DNA of 64,000 nt from Eutypa lata. Lineage: Eukaryota > Ascomycota > Sordariomycetes > Xylariales > Diatrypaceae. The position numbers were made by a program, and so were the translations under genes. The notes under the pieces are model-generated. The model was not told the DNA's origin. It worked only from the letters and a program-made list of their open reading frames with translations, and did no database searches. The stretch is taken from the NCBI GenBank assembly GCA_022661535.1, contig JAKULF010000007.1:248001-312000 (forward strand), given 5' to 3'. The number at the start of each line of letters is the position of its first letter. Position 1 is the first letter of the stretch. Positions 49,933 to 61,240 of this stretch are shown here, one piece after another.

Positions 49933-51847
49933 ATGTCTCCATATGATCATACGTGCTCAATCTGCTCTCGGACATTTGGGCGTAACACGCACCTACGCAG
50001 ACATGAAGCTAGCCATGGAGAAGCTAGACACAAATGCCCCTTTTGCAGTAAGACCTTTGCCAGGAGAGATGCTTCGCGCCGGCATGCGCAAGCGTGCTCT
50101 CATAGGGACAGCGCCACGACTCTTCAGACGAATAAGCGAGGCAGGAAGCCTCAAGCTTGCAACTGGTGCTCTAAGAGAAAACTGTCATGCGACAAGAAGA
50201 GCCCGTGTGGACGGTGTGCTGCCCGTGGATTAACCTGTACATATTCACCGACTAGCCAAGGTCTCAGTCGCGTGCAACCTCCATCAACCGAAACGCGTTC
50301 CATCCCCGTGTCGTTCTTACTAGATCTGACTGACCCTTCGTCCAAATCCGTGATGGGGGTCTTTGCTTCGCAGGATCCCGACATAGATCTAGTCCACTCT
50401 ACAAGCCCTAGTTGCTGGAATGAAGTTGCTCGTCCCGACCACACCCAAGCCGCAACGACTGATTTGGGCTCAATATTCTGGGGGGTTGATAACCCGTTAG
50501 GCGACCTATTGTTTGACAACTGGGTTGTAACAAACCACACAGATACCCCCTTCGGTTTTACGGATGATCCCAATGGACATCTTCAACTTCGACTCAACGC
50601 CCTAGCCTCAGAACTGAGGGATTTGGATAAATGCGCCTGCAGTCGTAACCGTATTAATATCCAGTCAACAGGTCCTACTGAGAGAGACTACGAGAATATA
50701 TTTACCGCCACGAGTTTCCTCGAGCTTACATCTACCTTCTTCCAGCGGAGACACTGGCAATGGCCTATCCTTCACTTGCCGACGTTCGATCCGCACAAAG
50801 CAACGTTCCCCTTGCTTCTTGCTATCGCTTTATCTGGTGCTGCCTTCTCGCGCCCCGACGATAAAGCTGCCGAGTACTCCCCCTCTGCAGAGGCGTTCCA
50901 TCGCATTGCGGAGACATACATCTTCAACGGCCTGGAGGTCTTGACCGCGCCGGGGGCCCACGATCTCTCGAGTAATGGCGCAATTGAGGCGTGTCAGGCT
51001 GCTCTGCTTATAGACGCCATCCTGATCAGTATCAACAATAGGGATACGCGACGGAGGATTATCACGAAGCGACACCCTAGCCTCGTTGCATCAACCAGGG
51101 CGATAGGACTCGCCAGCACACGATATTCTCATTCTTTAGATATGCTGAGCTGGGATGCTTTCATCCGACACGAGTCCCTCGTCAGGCTCGTCACCTGGAC
51201 ATTTGTCGCGGACTCGGTGCTACCGTTCTGTAACCAAGCCCCCTCGATGGCCGTTTCGGAGATGGTCGGCGATCTTCCCTGCGACGAGGAGCTTTGGGCT
51301 GCCGATTCAGAAGCGGAATTCGAGTTAAAGGTGCAGACGAAATGCTCAGCTAGGCAACCCTATTCTATACGGCTGCTTATGGCACGGCTCCTTGATGATG
51401 ATGAATGGAAGAGTCAACCGGCTATCAATAGGAATTCAAGTTTCGGGCCAAGCCTCGAACACCTAAATGTCGCTCTTTGGGGTATGATTGCGCCCCCGTT
51501 ATCGATTCTGTTTAAATAACTGACGAACGTCCCGTTTTCTAGCTTTCCAGAATATCCTCTTCAGTATACGGACCACGATGCTTGGCAAGGTCTGCTCGTC
51601 GGCAGTAATGCGCGCCCTGCAGCGGTGGAGAGCACTCTGGGACGATGCCGTAGAAGCACTCAATTCATCACGAAAGCGGGCACCTGGAACAGTGAAGAAC
51701 GGGACGGAGCTTGCCCTGCTAACTACTAAAATCGTGGAGTTTGGCGGGAGAGACGAGGCGGTTCGGGACTCGCCGTACTTGCAGGGGATCGTCCGAGAGG
51801 ACACGGCTGATTTCCATGAGTTTATTAAAAAGTATATAAACCAGTAG
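49933..51847 (+). CDS. C2H2 plus Zn2Cys6 transcription factor, 3' part interrupted
   Basis: The open frame (528 codons to 51519) starts with a C2H2 finger (CSICSRTFGRNTHLRRHEASH), a second finger of C2HC form (CPFCSKTF...HAQAC) and a complete Zn2Cys6 cluster (CNWCSKRKLSCDKK, then PCGRC and TCTY; spacing 2-6-5-2-6). Together these bind DNA. A fungal regulator middle domain follows (about 260-500, including FQRRHWQWPILHLPTFD). The frame stops at a TAA (51517-51519), yet the same frame continues with family-like text (VPFSSFPEYPLQYTDHDAW). After a further shift of frame near 51590-51640 the typical C-terminal text RALQRWRALWDDAV runs to 51847. A 33-base GT...AG intron would skip the stop but is unusually short and does not fix the second shift. 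Either the gene is damaged at its 3' end or the C-terminus is truncated. Confidence 0.8.
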
Positions 51848-51923
51848 CACGGGAAGGATGGGCAGTTGAAAATAGTAAATTAGGTATTATAAGTTTGAAG
51901 AAGAGGAACTTGTTAATATACCC

Positions 51924-54567
51924 TCAATTAGCAGTCCTTCTAGAAATTGTGGTTGGATCGCGGTCCGCATCTAATGACCCTCTTAGCATTGTGGTAGAGG
52001 CTTCGGCACCCATAGGTGTACATGGGTTAGGTATACACATACCAAGTGGCTTGCAGAGTGCCTGCTCTGGGTATATCCCATCTCTTTTGAAGAACAGGTA
52101 GTCCTTCATGGGACCTAGAAGGCTCAAAAGTCCAGGATCCATAGAAGTCCCGTCACTAGGAGGAGAACCTGATGCTTCCGTACGTGAAGGACCTTCCAGG
52201 AAGGTATCTTTTTTGAATAGTGCCCAGAGCGCTCTTGACATACCTTGTATTTCATCGCTAGCTGCTTCTTCTTTCCCAAGAACTGCGACTTGGGACAAAT
52301 GCTCACACCAAAATTGATGCGCATAGGAAAAGAAATCATGGAAACCTTGAATTATCTGGGCTGCCGCAAGTGGTCGGTCGTCTAGAGAAAGAAACACCGT
52401 GCTTGTCTTCAGGTATCTCATGCAGGGGAGGGTAAGCTGGGACTGGACCCTGGTCGGTAAAAGATATGGACCACTTGCTTTGCTCAGCAGATATCTGTTC
52501 CATTAATATTAGGATATGTTGTCGACAAGGTAGTAGCAGTGAAGAGATAGAATGGGTTGCTTACTGTCGTGCTGTAAGATGAACTAACGATATGCGACCA
52601 TTTTGTCGCTCCTCAATTAGTGGCTTACAAATGCCTAGGATACCATTTCTAAGTTTCGTGTCTGAATTGAGTACGCCGTTATCTTGCTGGAAGATTATCC
52701 CGTCGCACACCTCTCGCCATTTCAGCGGCCGGAGAGCGTAAGCTAAGAGTCCAAGAATTCTGCGGCAAGTATGTCGCTGTACCTCGGGGTAATCTTGAAA
52801 TCGGTCAAGAATCACCTGGTAACTGCCAATCATCATATTAGTGTTTGGTAACTCTAATCAGAGGTCATCTACCTTACACCCCATCGAGTCCTTTCGGAAG
52901 TCTGTCGACAGTTGTCTTGAGATCGTCAACGCTCCATTGATTTTGGACGACGTCAAGGATGAGGTGAACCCAAAGGAACATGCCTGATATAGAAAATATA
53001 ATTTTAGTACCCCAGTAGTACACCGCTGTGATTTCATTTGAGTGGAAATATTACCGTCTGCTTTCTTCGCAATAGAGTCTCCAACTGCTTTAACCACATC
53101 CTCGTCGAACCGATCATACAGCTCTGGCAGCCTAGCATTGGTAAACCTTGAAATGTCCTGTGAGACTTTGTCATAATCCTCGCCTAGATTCCCAACCAGC
53201 GCATTACTAAACTTCCTTCGGATCTTGCCTAAGAGAGCAGTGGTTTCTCTAGAACATATCATGACTTTGACTTTCGCCTGAGGCTCTTCATCAAGGCTGT
53301 CGGGATAAGGCTTTAGTAATTTGTCAAGCTCCTCGATGATTTGCTCTTGTACCGCCTTATCATATTCATCAAGGCCATCGAGAACGAGAAAACTGATCCT
53401 TCGGACATTGGGGCTTTCTCCACTAGGTAGGTAGCAAGGGTGGTCTTTCCTGTGAGAAGTAAATACAGTCTCTCTGTAATGGGAATGAGATTCCGTACCT
53501 GATCCAGGTTTTCCTTTTAGCCAGAGAACCCTGCGGGGGTCTTCTTCGTCGAACCATGTCCGAACTTTGGAGTAAACCATGATCCAGCCACAGGTTTCAG
53601 GCACCCGCGCATCTTGGAAACTGAAGAGTAAGTCTTCCTACTCTGTATCCCGGCCAGCAAGATTCAGCCAATCGAAAACTTCGCGCGCGTATTCATCCCG
53701 GCGCTTATTGTCGTTTTTCTCTGTTTCTTCAATGAGTTTCTGTCTCAGATTCCTTGACTCGAGTATCTCGAAGCTAGCAGCCTCCCTATCTACCAAGTCA
53801 CGATTTCTCGCAAGATTGGTCATGATCGTCTTGAGACGGCCATCGACGTCCCTCCAGCAGGAATCGAAGAGTCTTTTCCAACCTGGAAGATATTAAATGT
53901 CAACTTACTAGCAACGAAAGATGTCATATTTATGTTGCACTTTACTTACCACCGCGGCGACAAAGTTTATAGACTTCGAGATGAAAATCAAGCAGGTCAG
54001 CATTGATTTCTGCAAGGACGGTTTGGAATTCTGGCTCGTCTCGGAATGCGTAGTTTAGTCGGTCAAACCGGGGTAGATGCTGAGCGATCTGTGAATAAGC
54101 TTCAATTACTTTCTCATAGGCGGCAATGTATCGGTCGAAGACCTAATAATCTAATGAGCATGAGTTGCAGGTATAATTATTGGGATAACCAACCACTAAA
54201 GCTAACTTCATCGGCGCCTAGGCGTGGAAATTGTATTAACGTTATATACATCAGATTATGTAGAGTTTGGTCCTACCCATATGCAACAGAGGAATGGAAC
54301 ACCTTGACACAATGGGTCAAGAAGGTTCCCAAGGGTTTTGAGCCCTTCAAATAATGGCTGGATGCGTCGAGTGTTCCGGAGGCTTCTACGCATACTCTGT
54401 TCATTCTCAATAACTTGAACTGCATCCCAAACATCTTTCAATGTTAGGCTGCGGAATAACTTTGCGTCGCTCGGGTATATGGTCTTTTCGAAACGTTGAA
54501 AGGCTGCTTGTATATGCTCCCGGTCCAGCGATTGTTGGATGCTAGCCTGCTCACCTTGATAAGCCAT
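51924..54567 (-). pseudogene. fungal STAND/NACHT NTPase remnant (Goodbye-type N-domain)
   Basis: The first exon (from 54567) reads like the N-terminal helical domain of fungal NLR-like STAND proteins: QAAFQRFEKTIYPSDAKLF, RSLRNTRRIQPLFEGLK and VPFLCCIW. Downstream exons give a helical region and the P-loop LWLKGKPGSGKTTLATYLVE, split by an intron near 53460-53510. About ten codons on, the text switches frame straight into Walker B (RISFLVLDGLDEYD). The 70-80 residues normally between Walker A and B are missing. The rest follows in pieces: MICSRETTALL, KADGMFLWVHLILDVV, YPEVQRHTCRRILGLLAYA and ISLVHLTAR, ending at 51924. No WD40, ankyrin or TPR repeats are seen. The deletion with frameshift argues for an inactivated NLR-type gene. 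Confidence 0.75.
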
Positions 54568-55040
54568 GGTGCATATAACTGAAGTTTTGTGAATAGGGGA
54601 AAATACAAGGAGCAGATCATTTTAATTGACTGAAAGATAGAATAGTTAGATATAGGAAAGCCCAAGAATATGGGGTACAAGCCTTCAATGCAACGCGGGA
54701 TGCGCCTTGCGGTCTGCCACGCAGCCTACCAGTTGGTTCGAAACCAATCGTTGCCCAACTACCATGCCAACCTGCATTACCGCGCTACTAGCCAGACATG
54801 TATTCTCCGCCACTGATCTTCGTATAGCGAGGTCGTCATTGTGGAACAGTAGATTGGTCAATACTCAATTCTTTTACTGTTGCTATCATGATATATCGCA
54901 AATCGTTCTTCTAGCTATACTTTTTCCATAACTTACGGTAGAATGTACTACGATACTAAATGTTTGATAGATTTATGATATCCCGGTTAGGCTTGTCGAA
55001 AATTCATATAGCAACGATGACCCTGGACGCATGCTTTGAG
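54568..55040. other. intergenic; no gene seen
   Basis: Contains a T-arm-like hairpin (TTGGTTCGAAACCAA near 54728) but no complete tRNA. Separates the divergent STAND and SNF2 remnants. Confidence 0.4.
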
Positions 55041-57288
55041 ACGGAACACCTATACTAAAAGATATTAAAAACCCCGATGGTCGATTTGAATTGCCAAAGC
55101 GAGGGTTTACCATCCTTCACACCCTTTCAGATAAAGCAAACGCGATATTCGAGATAACAGGGCAAGCCCAGAGGAAAAGAAGCCGATCGCATGGAGACTC
55201 CGACATCACTTTCAATATTTCTGCTAACATATATGGTCCACGAAGCTCCACAGATTCTGTGGGTTTGTTCCTTCAGAAATGTGGATTATACCTCCAACCC
55301 CCGAATCAGTGTGAATTTGACGTACCATATGTCAACCCTCATTACCTATCCACCGATGTGGAAAAGGTAGTGATGACTACAGTCTTCAACGAAAAAGATA
55401 CCAATAAGGCACCGAGTAACAACGACGAGTATCGCGAGTCTATTTGATGAATTCGGTGATGAAGAGCAGTTCGAGGTGGAATTACAACCAGCACTGGTGA
55501 AAACGACACTTCATAGGTAGTATTTCATGTGACCATCCTCAAATGCCTAACGCTAAGATAATCATATAGTCACCAGAATCAAGCCTTATCCTTCCTGTTA
55601 CTCCGAGAGAGGGGTTGGAATTTCAATGGACCGCGGCGCGAGGTGTGGAGGTCATACACCGATAGATTTGGATGGACTAGGTAATACATCATGATGAACT
55701 TTACTGACTTTTGTAGTAAGCTAATGTTCTACGTACAGGTATCAGAATACCCTTAGCGGTACGACACAAGGGGAACCACCAAAACCCTTCCGCGGAGGAA
55801 TTCTCGCGGACGAAATGGGATTGGGAAAAACAGTCTCAATGCTTGCATTAGTCGCCGCTGCGGGAACTCCTACTAGTAGCTGTTCCTGTTTTGAAGAGTG
55901 GAATACCTCAGAAAACTTGCGACTTGCGCAAGGAACACTCGTTGTTGTGCCACTATCGCGTGGGTTCTAATCCTGAAACATGTAATAATACCTCTTCGCT
56001 GATAAAGTGCAGTACTCACAGTATGGGGAAACCAGATCCAGGAGTAAGATAACCAAGACGTTAAGTTAAGTCTCCAAAATACTAACGAGGGCAGACATAT
56101 GAAACCCGGACTTAACACTCTTGTGTACTGGGGTGTGGGCCGGAATGCAAAACGATCAAGACTTGAAGAATACGATATTATCATCACAACTTACAACGTT
56201 GTTGCCTCAGAATGGAAAAGCTGCGGGGGAGCTCACACTTCAAATCCGGTTGGGTTATTTGCCTACAAGTGGCATCGGATTGTTTTAGATGAAGGTGAGA
56301 GCTGACACCCACCCTCGTTCTATCATGTGTAGAGACGCTCAGTATGTCCCAGCACACATGATCAGGGAGAGCTCAACTCAAAACGCTCGAGCGGTCCGTG
56401 GACTTGAGGGTGTGCATAGATGGTGCATCACTGGGACTCCCCTGCAGAATCGAGTTAGCGACATTTCAAGCCTACTCCGATTCCTGAGGGTCTATCCCTA
56501 CGACAACCCAAGAGTGTTTGATGCTGACATCATACAACCGTGGAAGAAAGGGATGGATAAAAGACCTTTCTATAATCAGCGGTTGTTGGTGAAGATGATT
56601 GCCCTTCATCGAACGAAGAAGGTGATTTCCTTGCCACCCCGCGAAGAAACTGTGCAAGAAGTGGATTTCAACGATGCAGAATTCGAAGTATATGAACGAG
56701 CTAGGGAAGGCACTATAATAGTCTTGGATGAAACCCTCAACTCAGCTTCAGCAAGTGGCTCGGCCTACCTTAACGCTTTTCAGCAAATAAATACGTTGAG
56801 GTATATTTGCAACCATGGCACAAGATACCGTAACAATGTCAATCTGTCTATGGAACCCAGAAACCCTACAAAGAATCCTTGAAGAGATTCTGCGAGGACC
56901 AATCTATAAAGGTTATCCTGGTCTCCATAACCTGCGGTGGCCAAGGGTAAGTGATCGATCCATACTTGTGTAGATAGACAAAGCTAATGAACTGCACAAG
57001 TTGAATTTGACTGCAGCGAACCAATGCATCTTGATAGAGCCGCAGTGGAATCCCATGTTGGAAGAGCAAGCCATCTCCCGTCTCCACCGCCTGGGGCAAA
57101 CAAAACCAGTGTTCATCCGTCGATTTGTGATAAGAAATACATTTGAGCAGAAGATAGTCGAGTGGCAAGTCCGTAAGCGAGTCCTTGCTGACCTGGTGCG
57201 TGGAAGAAAGACTCTCAAAGAAGGAGATGATGGGAAAAGGCAGCTCATGGTAGGAAACCTACCCCTTACTCAGAAGCGCCAAGACTAA
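55041..57288 (+). pseudogene. SNF2-family (RAD5/HLTF-like) helicase with internal deletion
   Basis: Exons read in order: an N-terminal part (DGRFELPKRGFTILHTLSD), then HQNQALSFLL, the Walker A motif GGILADEMGLGKT (about 55795-55835), LVYWGVGRNAKRSRLEEYDI, IITTYNVVASEW, a DEAH box restored by splicing at about 56288-56350, and the SNF2 text RWCITGTPLQNRVSDIS. After INTLRYICNHG (about 56820) the sequence passes within about 100 bases to VILVSITCGGQGLNLTAANQ and the last helicase motif AISRLHRLGQTKPV. Roughly 200 residues of the C-terminal helicase lobe, including any RING insert, are absent. The adjoining frames do not join without a stop. No ATG fits the N-terminus. A broken gene is the best reading. 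Confidence 0.75.
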
Positions 57289-57698
57289 CTTGGATTGAAT
57301 CAGCACTTGCGAGAACTGGTGTGTTAGATCTCGAGGCTCTAATGATATGCCATTACAGCATAGCAACATAGTCAGGGGAATCAAATGAAGACATGAACCT
57401 TTTCAAAACACTTAAAGCGCCGGAGAATAATGTGGGTTGGTTTCAAGTTTATACCATAGACAGGGTTTTTTGCCGGTAGTCATACTAGAGCCTCAAAGCT
57501 TACGTCTATAGATACGAACTTCCGAGTGCTATTCTGCTCCCTAGAGTATACCTAAAACACATACATGGATGTCACGTGGAAACGCTTTGTAACCTTTTAG
57601 AGGGCAGCATCGGAAATCATCAGGGGCCCCTATTCATGAGGACCACCTATGCGTAATACTGTGAGTACATATTATCTTCTAGTTTATACAATTATACC
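57289..57698. other. spacer between convergent genes
   Basis: 3' flanks of the helicase remnant and the membrane-protein gene; no frame of interest. Confidence 0.4.
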
Positions 57699-59206
57699 TC
57701 AAGGATCATCCAGCCATGCACGCAAAGCGATCCCGTGTTGAATACCTAAATCTGCCAACTCAGGTTCTTCCCGTGTGGTAATATCAATCTCTGTAGTTCG
57801 AAGTATCCCCCCCATCTGCATAGGAGCAGGACTGACATTTTGTTCAGTCCTACTACGTCTATTAGCGGTTTTTGCGGGTTGTAGTTCCGTCAAAGCTGCT
57901 TCGTTCTGCTCTCCTGCCATACGGAATGCTCTTGTGGTCGGGCCTTTATAGCTCGTCAGAGGCCAGCGGCGTGGCTCGGTAATATCGGGAGGGTAATTTG
58001 CCGAGTTGAACATTGAATTCCTCCTTGAGTCCCTCCACATCTGAACCCAGGATGCCACCCAGGTGCGGAAGGCAATGGGTACTGAAGGGACACAGAATAC
58101 GACGATAGCGGTTGTTGTCTCAGCGAGACCACAGAGGAGATGTCGAGAATATGCGTAGGTTATGTCGGAGGAGTACCCCATATAAATCGCTGAAGCCACA
58201 CGGCCGCCGGCGCATGCACAAGTCCTGTGGTTCGCCCATACACTGGTTAGCAACTGAGAGATTTTGACATTAGGCGAGAAAGGTGCAACTCACCCTAGAC
58301 CAACTGAGAAGATGAACGAAATCCCAATTTTGTTTCTTATAGATAGAAATAATCCCCAGATAATCCTATGTGGGAGTAATAGCATGATGACATCGATGAC
58401 CAGATTGAGGGTAGAGACGACAATATTAAAGGCATCTACGTCAATACAGCGCCCTGGAACCCATCTGTGCCAAATCCTTTCTCTCGGAATACAGACGAAA
58501 TTGGCAATAAAAATTATAGCAATGAATAGCAGAGAGTTTACTAAGATGATACAATAGCAAGCCCATAAAAAGAAATTCCGGGTACCGTGTGGGACGAGAA
58601 GGTGAGTCCATTCTAGGAGAATTGCGGCTTTGATAAACATAAGGGTGAGACAATAACAAGTGGTTGATAGTATATAATCCTGTTGGAGGTCAGAATGTTT
58701 ACTGCAGTGTTCGGGATCAACTCAAACCAACGGATTCAAATTCCGGCAAGTCCTTCCATCGAAGGTTCCATAGATGGACGAACAAGCCAGAGTGCTGAGA
58801 TATTCTCGCGAATATACATGTTCCCGCAATCTGAAACCCCTGTGGAAGTGGAAATCGTTAACTATACCACACGAAGACGCTGGTTGGGAGACATGGCACC
58901 TACCATGGACACAATCCCCAAGTCTAGTAATTAAGTAGCCATTAGTTCCCGAGGTAAGATCTGCAGGTCTCCCATGAACTTACAGTCTTCAAGCCGGACT
59001 TTCCTCACGCAAAACACTCTTGCATAAAAGCGGGTGAGAGAAAAAAGGATCTGTATGATTATGCAGGCGTCAATTACGTTGAAAACTAGTTTGTTATCGT
59101 TCGGTGGATGATCGAAAACGGCCACAATGCCTTCTGGAGGTGCTAAGGCTGGTCTGTCGAGAATATCCCCCTCGGCGTTGGGAGCAGGATATTTACTTGA
59201 AGCCAT
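57699..59206 (-). CDS. SAT4/rhodopsin-domain integral membrane protein
   Basis: Seven-helix fungal membrane protein of the SAT4 (fungal rhodopsin-like) family, often found in accessory and secondary-metabolism regions; biochemical role unknown. Exons can be followed from 59206: an N-terminus with FNVIDACIIIQILFSLTRFY and KVRLEDYLG (spliced at 58984), then GLFVHLWNLRWKDLPEFE, YILSTTCYCLTLMFIKAAIL, LEWTHLLVPHGTRNFFLWAC, VVSTLNLVIDVIMLLLPHRI, SIRNKIGISFIFSVGLG, and the last exon with AGGRVASAIYMGYSSDITYA and GLAETTTAIVVFCVPSVPIA. A hydrophilic tail of about 100 residues follows. The family landmarks RLEDY and AE near the last helix are present. I see no disruption, so this is an intact gene between two broken ones. 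Confidence 0.85.
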
Positions 59207-61240
59207 TATTAAGGTGATCTCTTGGCAAAGAATTTAGAAACATATAGTGAAGCATAATTTGATTGGTTCTAATATCCAAATATATTTGATTTTATATGTG
59301 AGTTAACCTCCTACTTAATGAGACCTTGGCTGTCCTCAACTAGGTAGAGTTGGAACCAGTGAAGCTGAGGAATGGATACACTGTAGTACTGAGAGTAAAG
59401 GCAAATATATGGTATGTGGCAGCAGGGTCTTATATTGCATCATGATCTCCTTCTGCCCGTTGGTTGTATGTTTAGTTGTGAATATGCATTCCCTGATTTT
59501 CGATCCAAGACAAGGTGAGATCTCGGTGGTACAATTCCATCAACTCATCATCGCTATAACCAGAGTTCCTGAGTAATGCCGGTAGGAAATAGAGGAGACA
59601 TGGCATGAGAATGGAATGTTGGATGACTATCACCCTTCTTGCAGGATGTAGATGGTGGGCTACCAGCTGCATCGTAGCTATCTAGCCTTTAGAAGGGTGT
59701 TGGTGTTGTTGGTTCCACAAGACGGAATGCTACCCATAATACTGTAATTCAAGCAAGGAGGCGAAAAGAAGCTATAAGGTCAACGCAGAAAAGAGGATAT
59801 TTTGGGAGGACCCAAATATTTCTAGTTCCATACCCCAAAGCGGAGAGCATAGCTATTAACGTTGTACTAAAGATACTTACTATAGGCTCTCCAAGAAGCA
59901 GAATGTGGCGGTACTTATTGCTTGTTCCCACTCTCAACAATATATGGGAACAAGGGTACAATATAGCGCGTCTATATTCTGGTTTGCTTTACTACACAGA
60001 TTAGGAGCGTTAGGTAAGTCTGCCTACACTATCGATAATTGATTTTTGCATCTATTAGAATATCCGACAGCAACTGGCAATTCCGCCTTGCAATAATAAC
60101 GTGGTGTTGTGACTCGAGAAACCGCATTATCCCAGCGTTAAGCACATTTCGGCATTGCAACCTAGTCACGAATGGTAGGCGAGGCGTTGAAAGACTGTAT
60201 TAGCATTAATGTAGTACTCTACTTAATCCTGTATTTAATAACAGACAGCGGTCCCAAAAGATAATATGCTGTAGACGCGTGTTGACATATTATTATTCAA
60301 AACGAGTGAAATGCCTGAGCGACGTATTAACGTCAGATGGTCTTGGCGGGGGTTTCCAGAATACTTCACCCCCCCTTGCCTCGACAGTAACTACATATGT
60401 GACGTTGGGTATCTGCAGGTCATTTCAACACCAACCCCTTTTGTGTGACGTTATATGCTCCTATTTACTAGAGTCGGTATTAAGTGTTACGCATTATGGA
60501 ATGCAGTCCCAAGACCTAGGCGGGGTAAAGTGGCTCACTCGACAAATGCAACAAAGTATTCCTGATTACTTGCTTAAGTATAGACAAGTCAGACACTGCT
60601 TGGTTTTTTGGGATGGCTGAGATCGACTGCAAGTAACTGAAATTCACATTCTTTGTGTGATTGGTCGTGTTACATCTACACCGTTGGATTTTCATGATCC
60701 GATCTCCCATATCATGACCTAACTATCCGATGCATGGCGGAATGAGACATTAGTCTAAAAATTGCTAGTCAAAGCTTGAGTACACTACTATCCAAATTGA
60801 CACAATCGTATTGTCTACAACTACGGTAACTTGACAGTTCAAGACTTTAGAAAATCGTGGTATTAGACTAATATACCATTTTGCCGTTCCTCGGATAGCA
60901 GTCCAAGTACATACAAATTTCAAGGATGCATTACATGCCCGATTAGGGGTTTCTACTACTCTTCCCCACCTGCTCTCCCCGCAATTGTGCAAGATCTTGG
61001 AGACGCATTTCTATATAAGTACTAGGGTAATTCGCCTACTCTTCAAGACAATCAAAAACAGAAACAACACCGACTTCCGTAGCTTATTGTCGGTACTCGG
61101 TTTCTAGCACGTACTGTTCTGTGTTGATCACATCTTGTAGGAATTGACGAGTTAAATATAATGGCGTCTTCAGGTATTCAGAGGCCTAGGAGCTATTGTC
61201 CAAACTTTACCTGAGATTGGCTAGATATAGTATTCTCGAG
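59207..61240. other. 2-kb intergenic stretch; no gene seen
   Basis: AT-rich, small frames only. A 66-codon minus frame at 59472-59672 (containing SGYSDDELMELYHRDL) is protein-like, but no flanking exons could be found. Promoter of the sulfatase remnant at the right end. Confidence 0.4.

Noticed and set aside
54690..54760. T-arm-like hairpin with GGTTCGAAACC and flanking GCAACG/CGTTGC
   Set aside because: The distance between the would-be acceptor strands is too short for a tRNA, and there is no D-arm/A box.
59472..59672. 66-codon minus-strand frame with protein-like text
   Set aside because: No upstream or downstream exon continues it; may be a fragment but cannot be supported.
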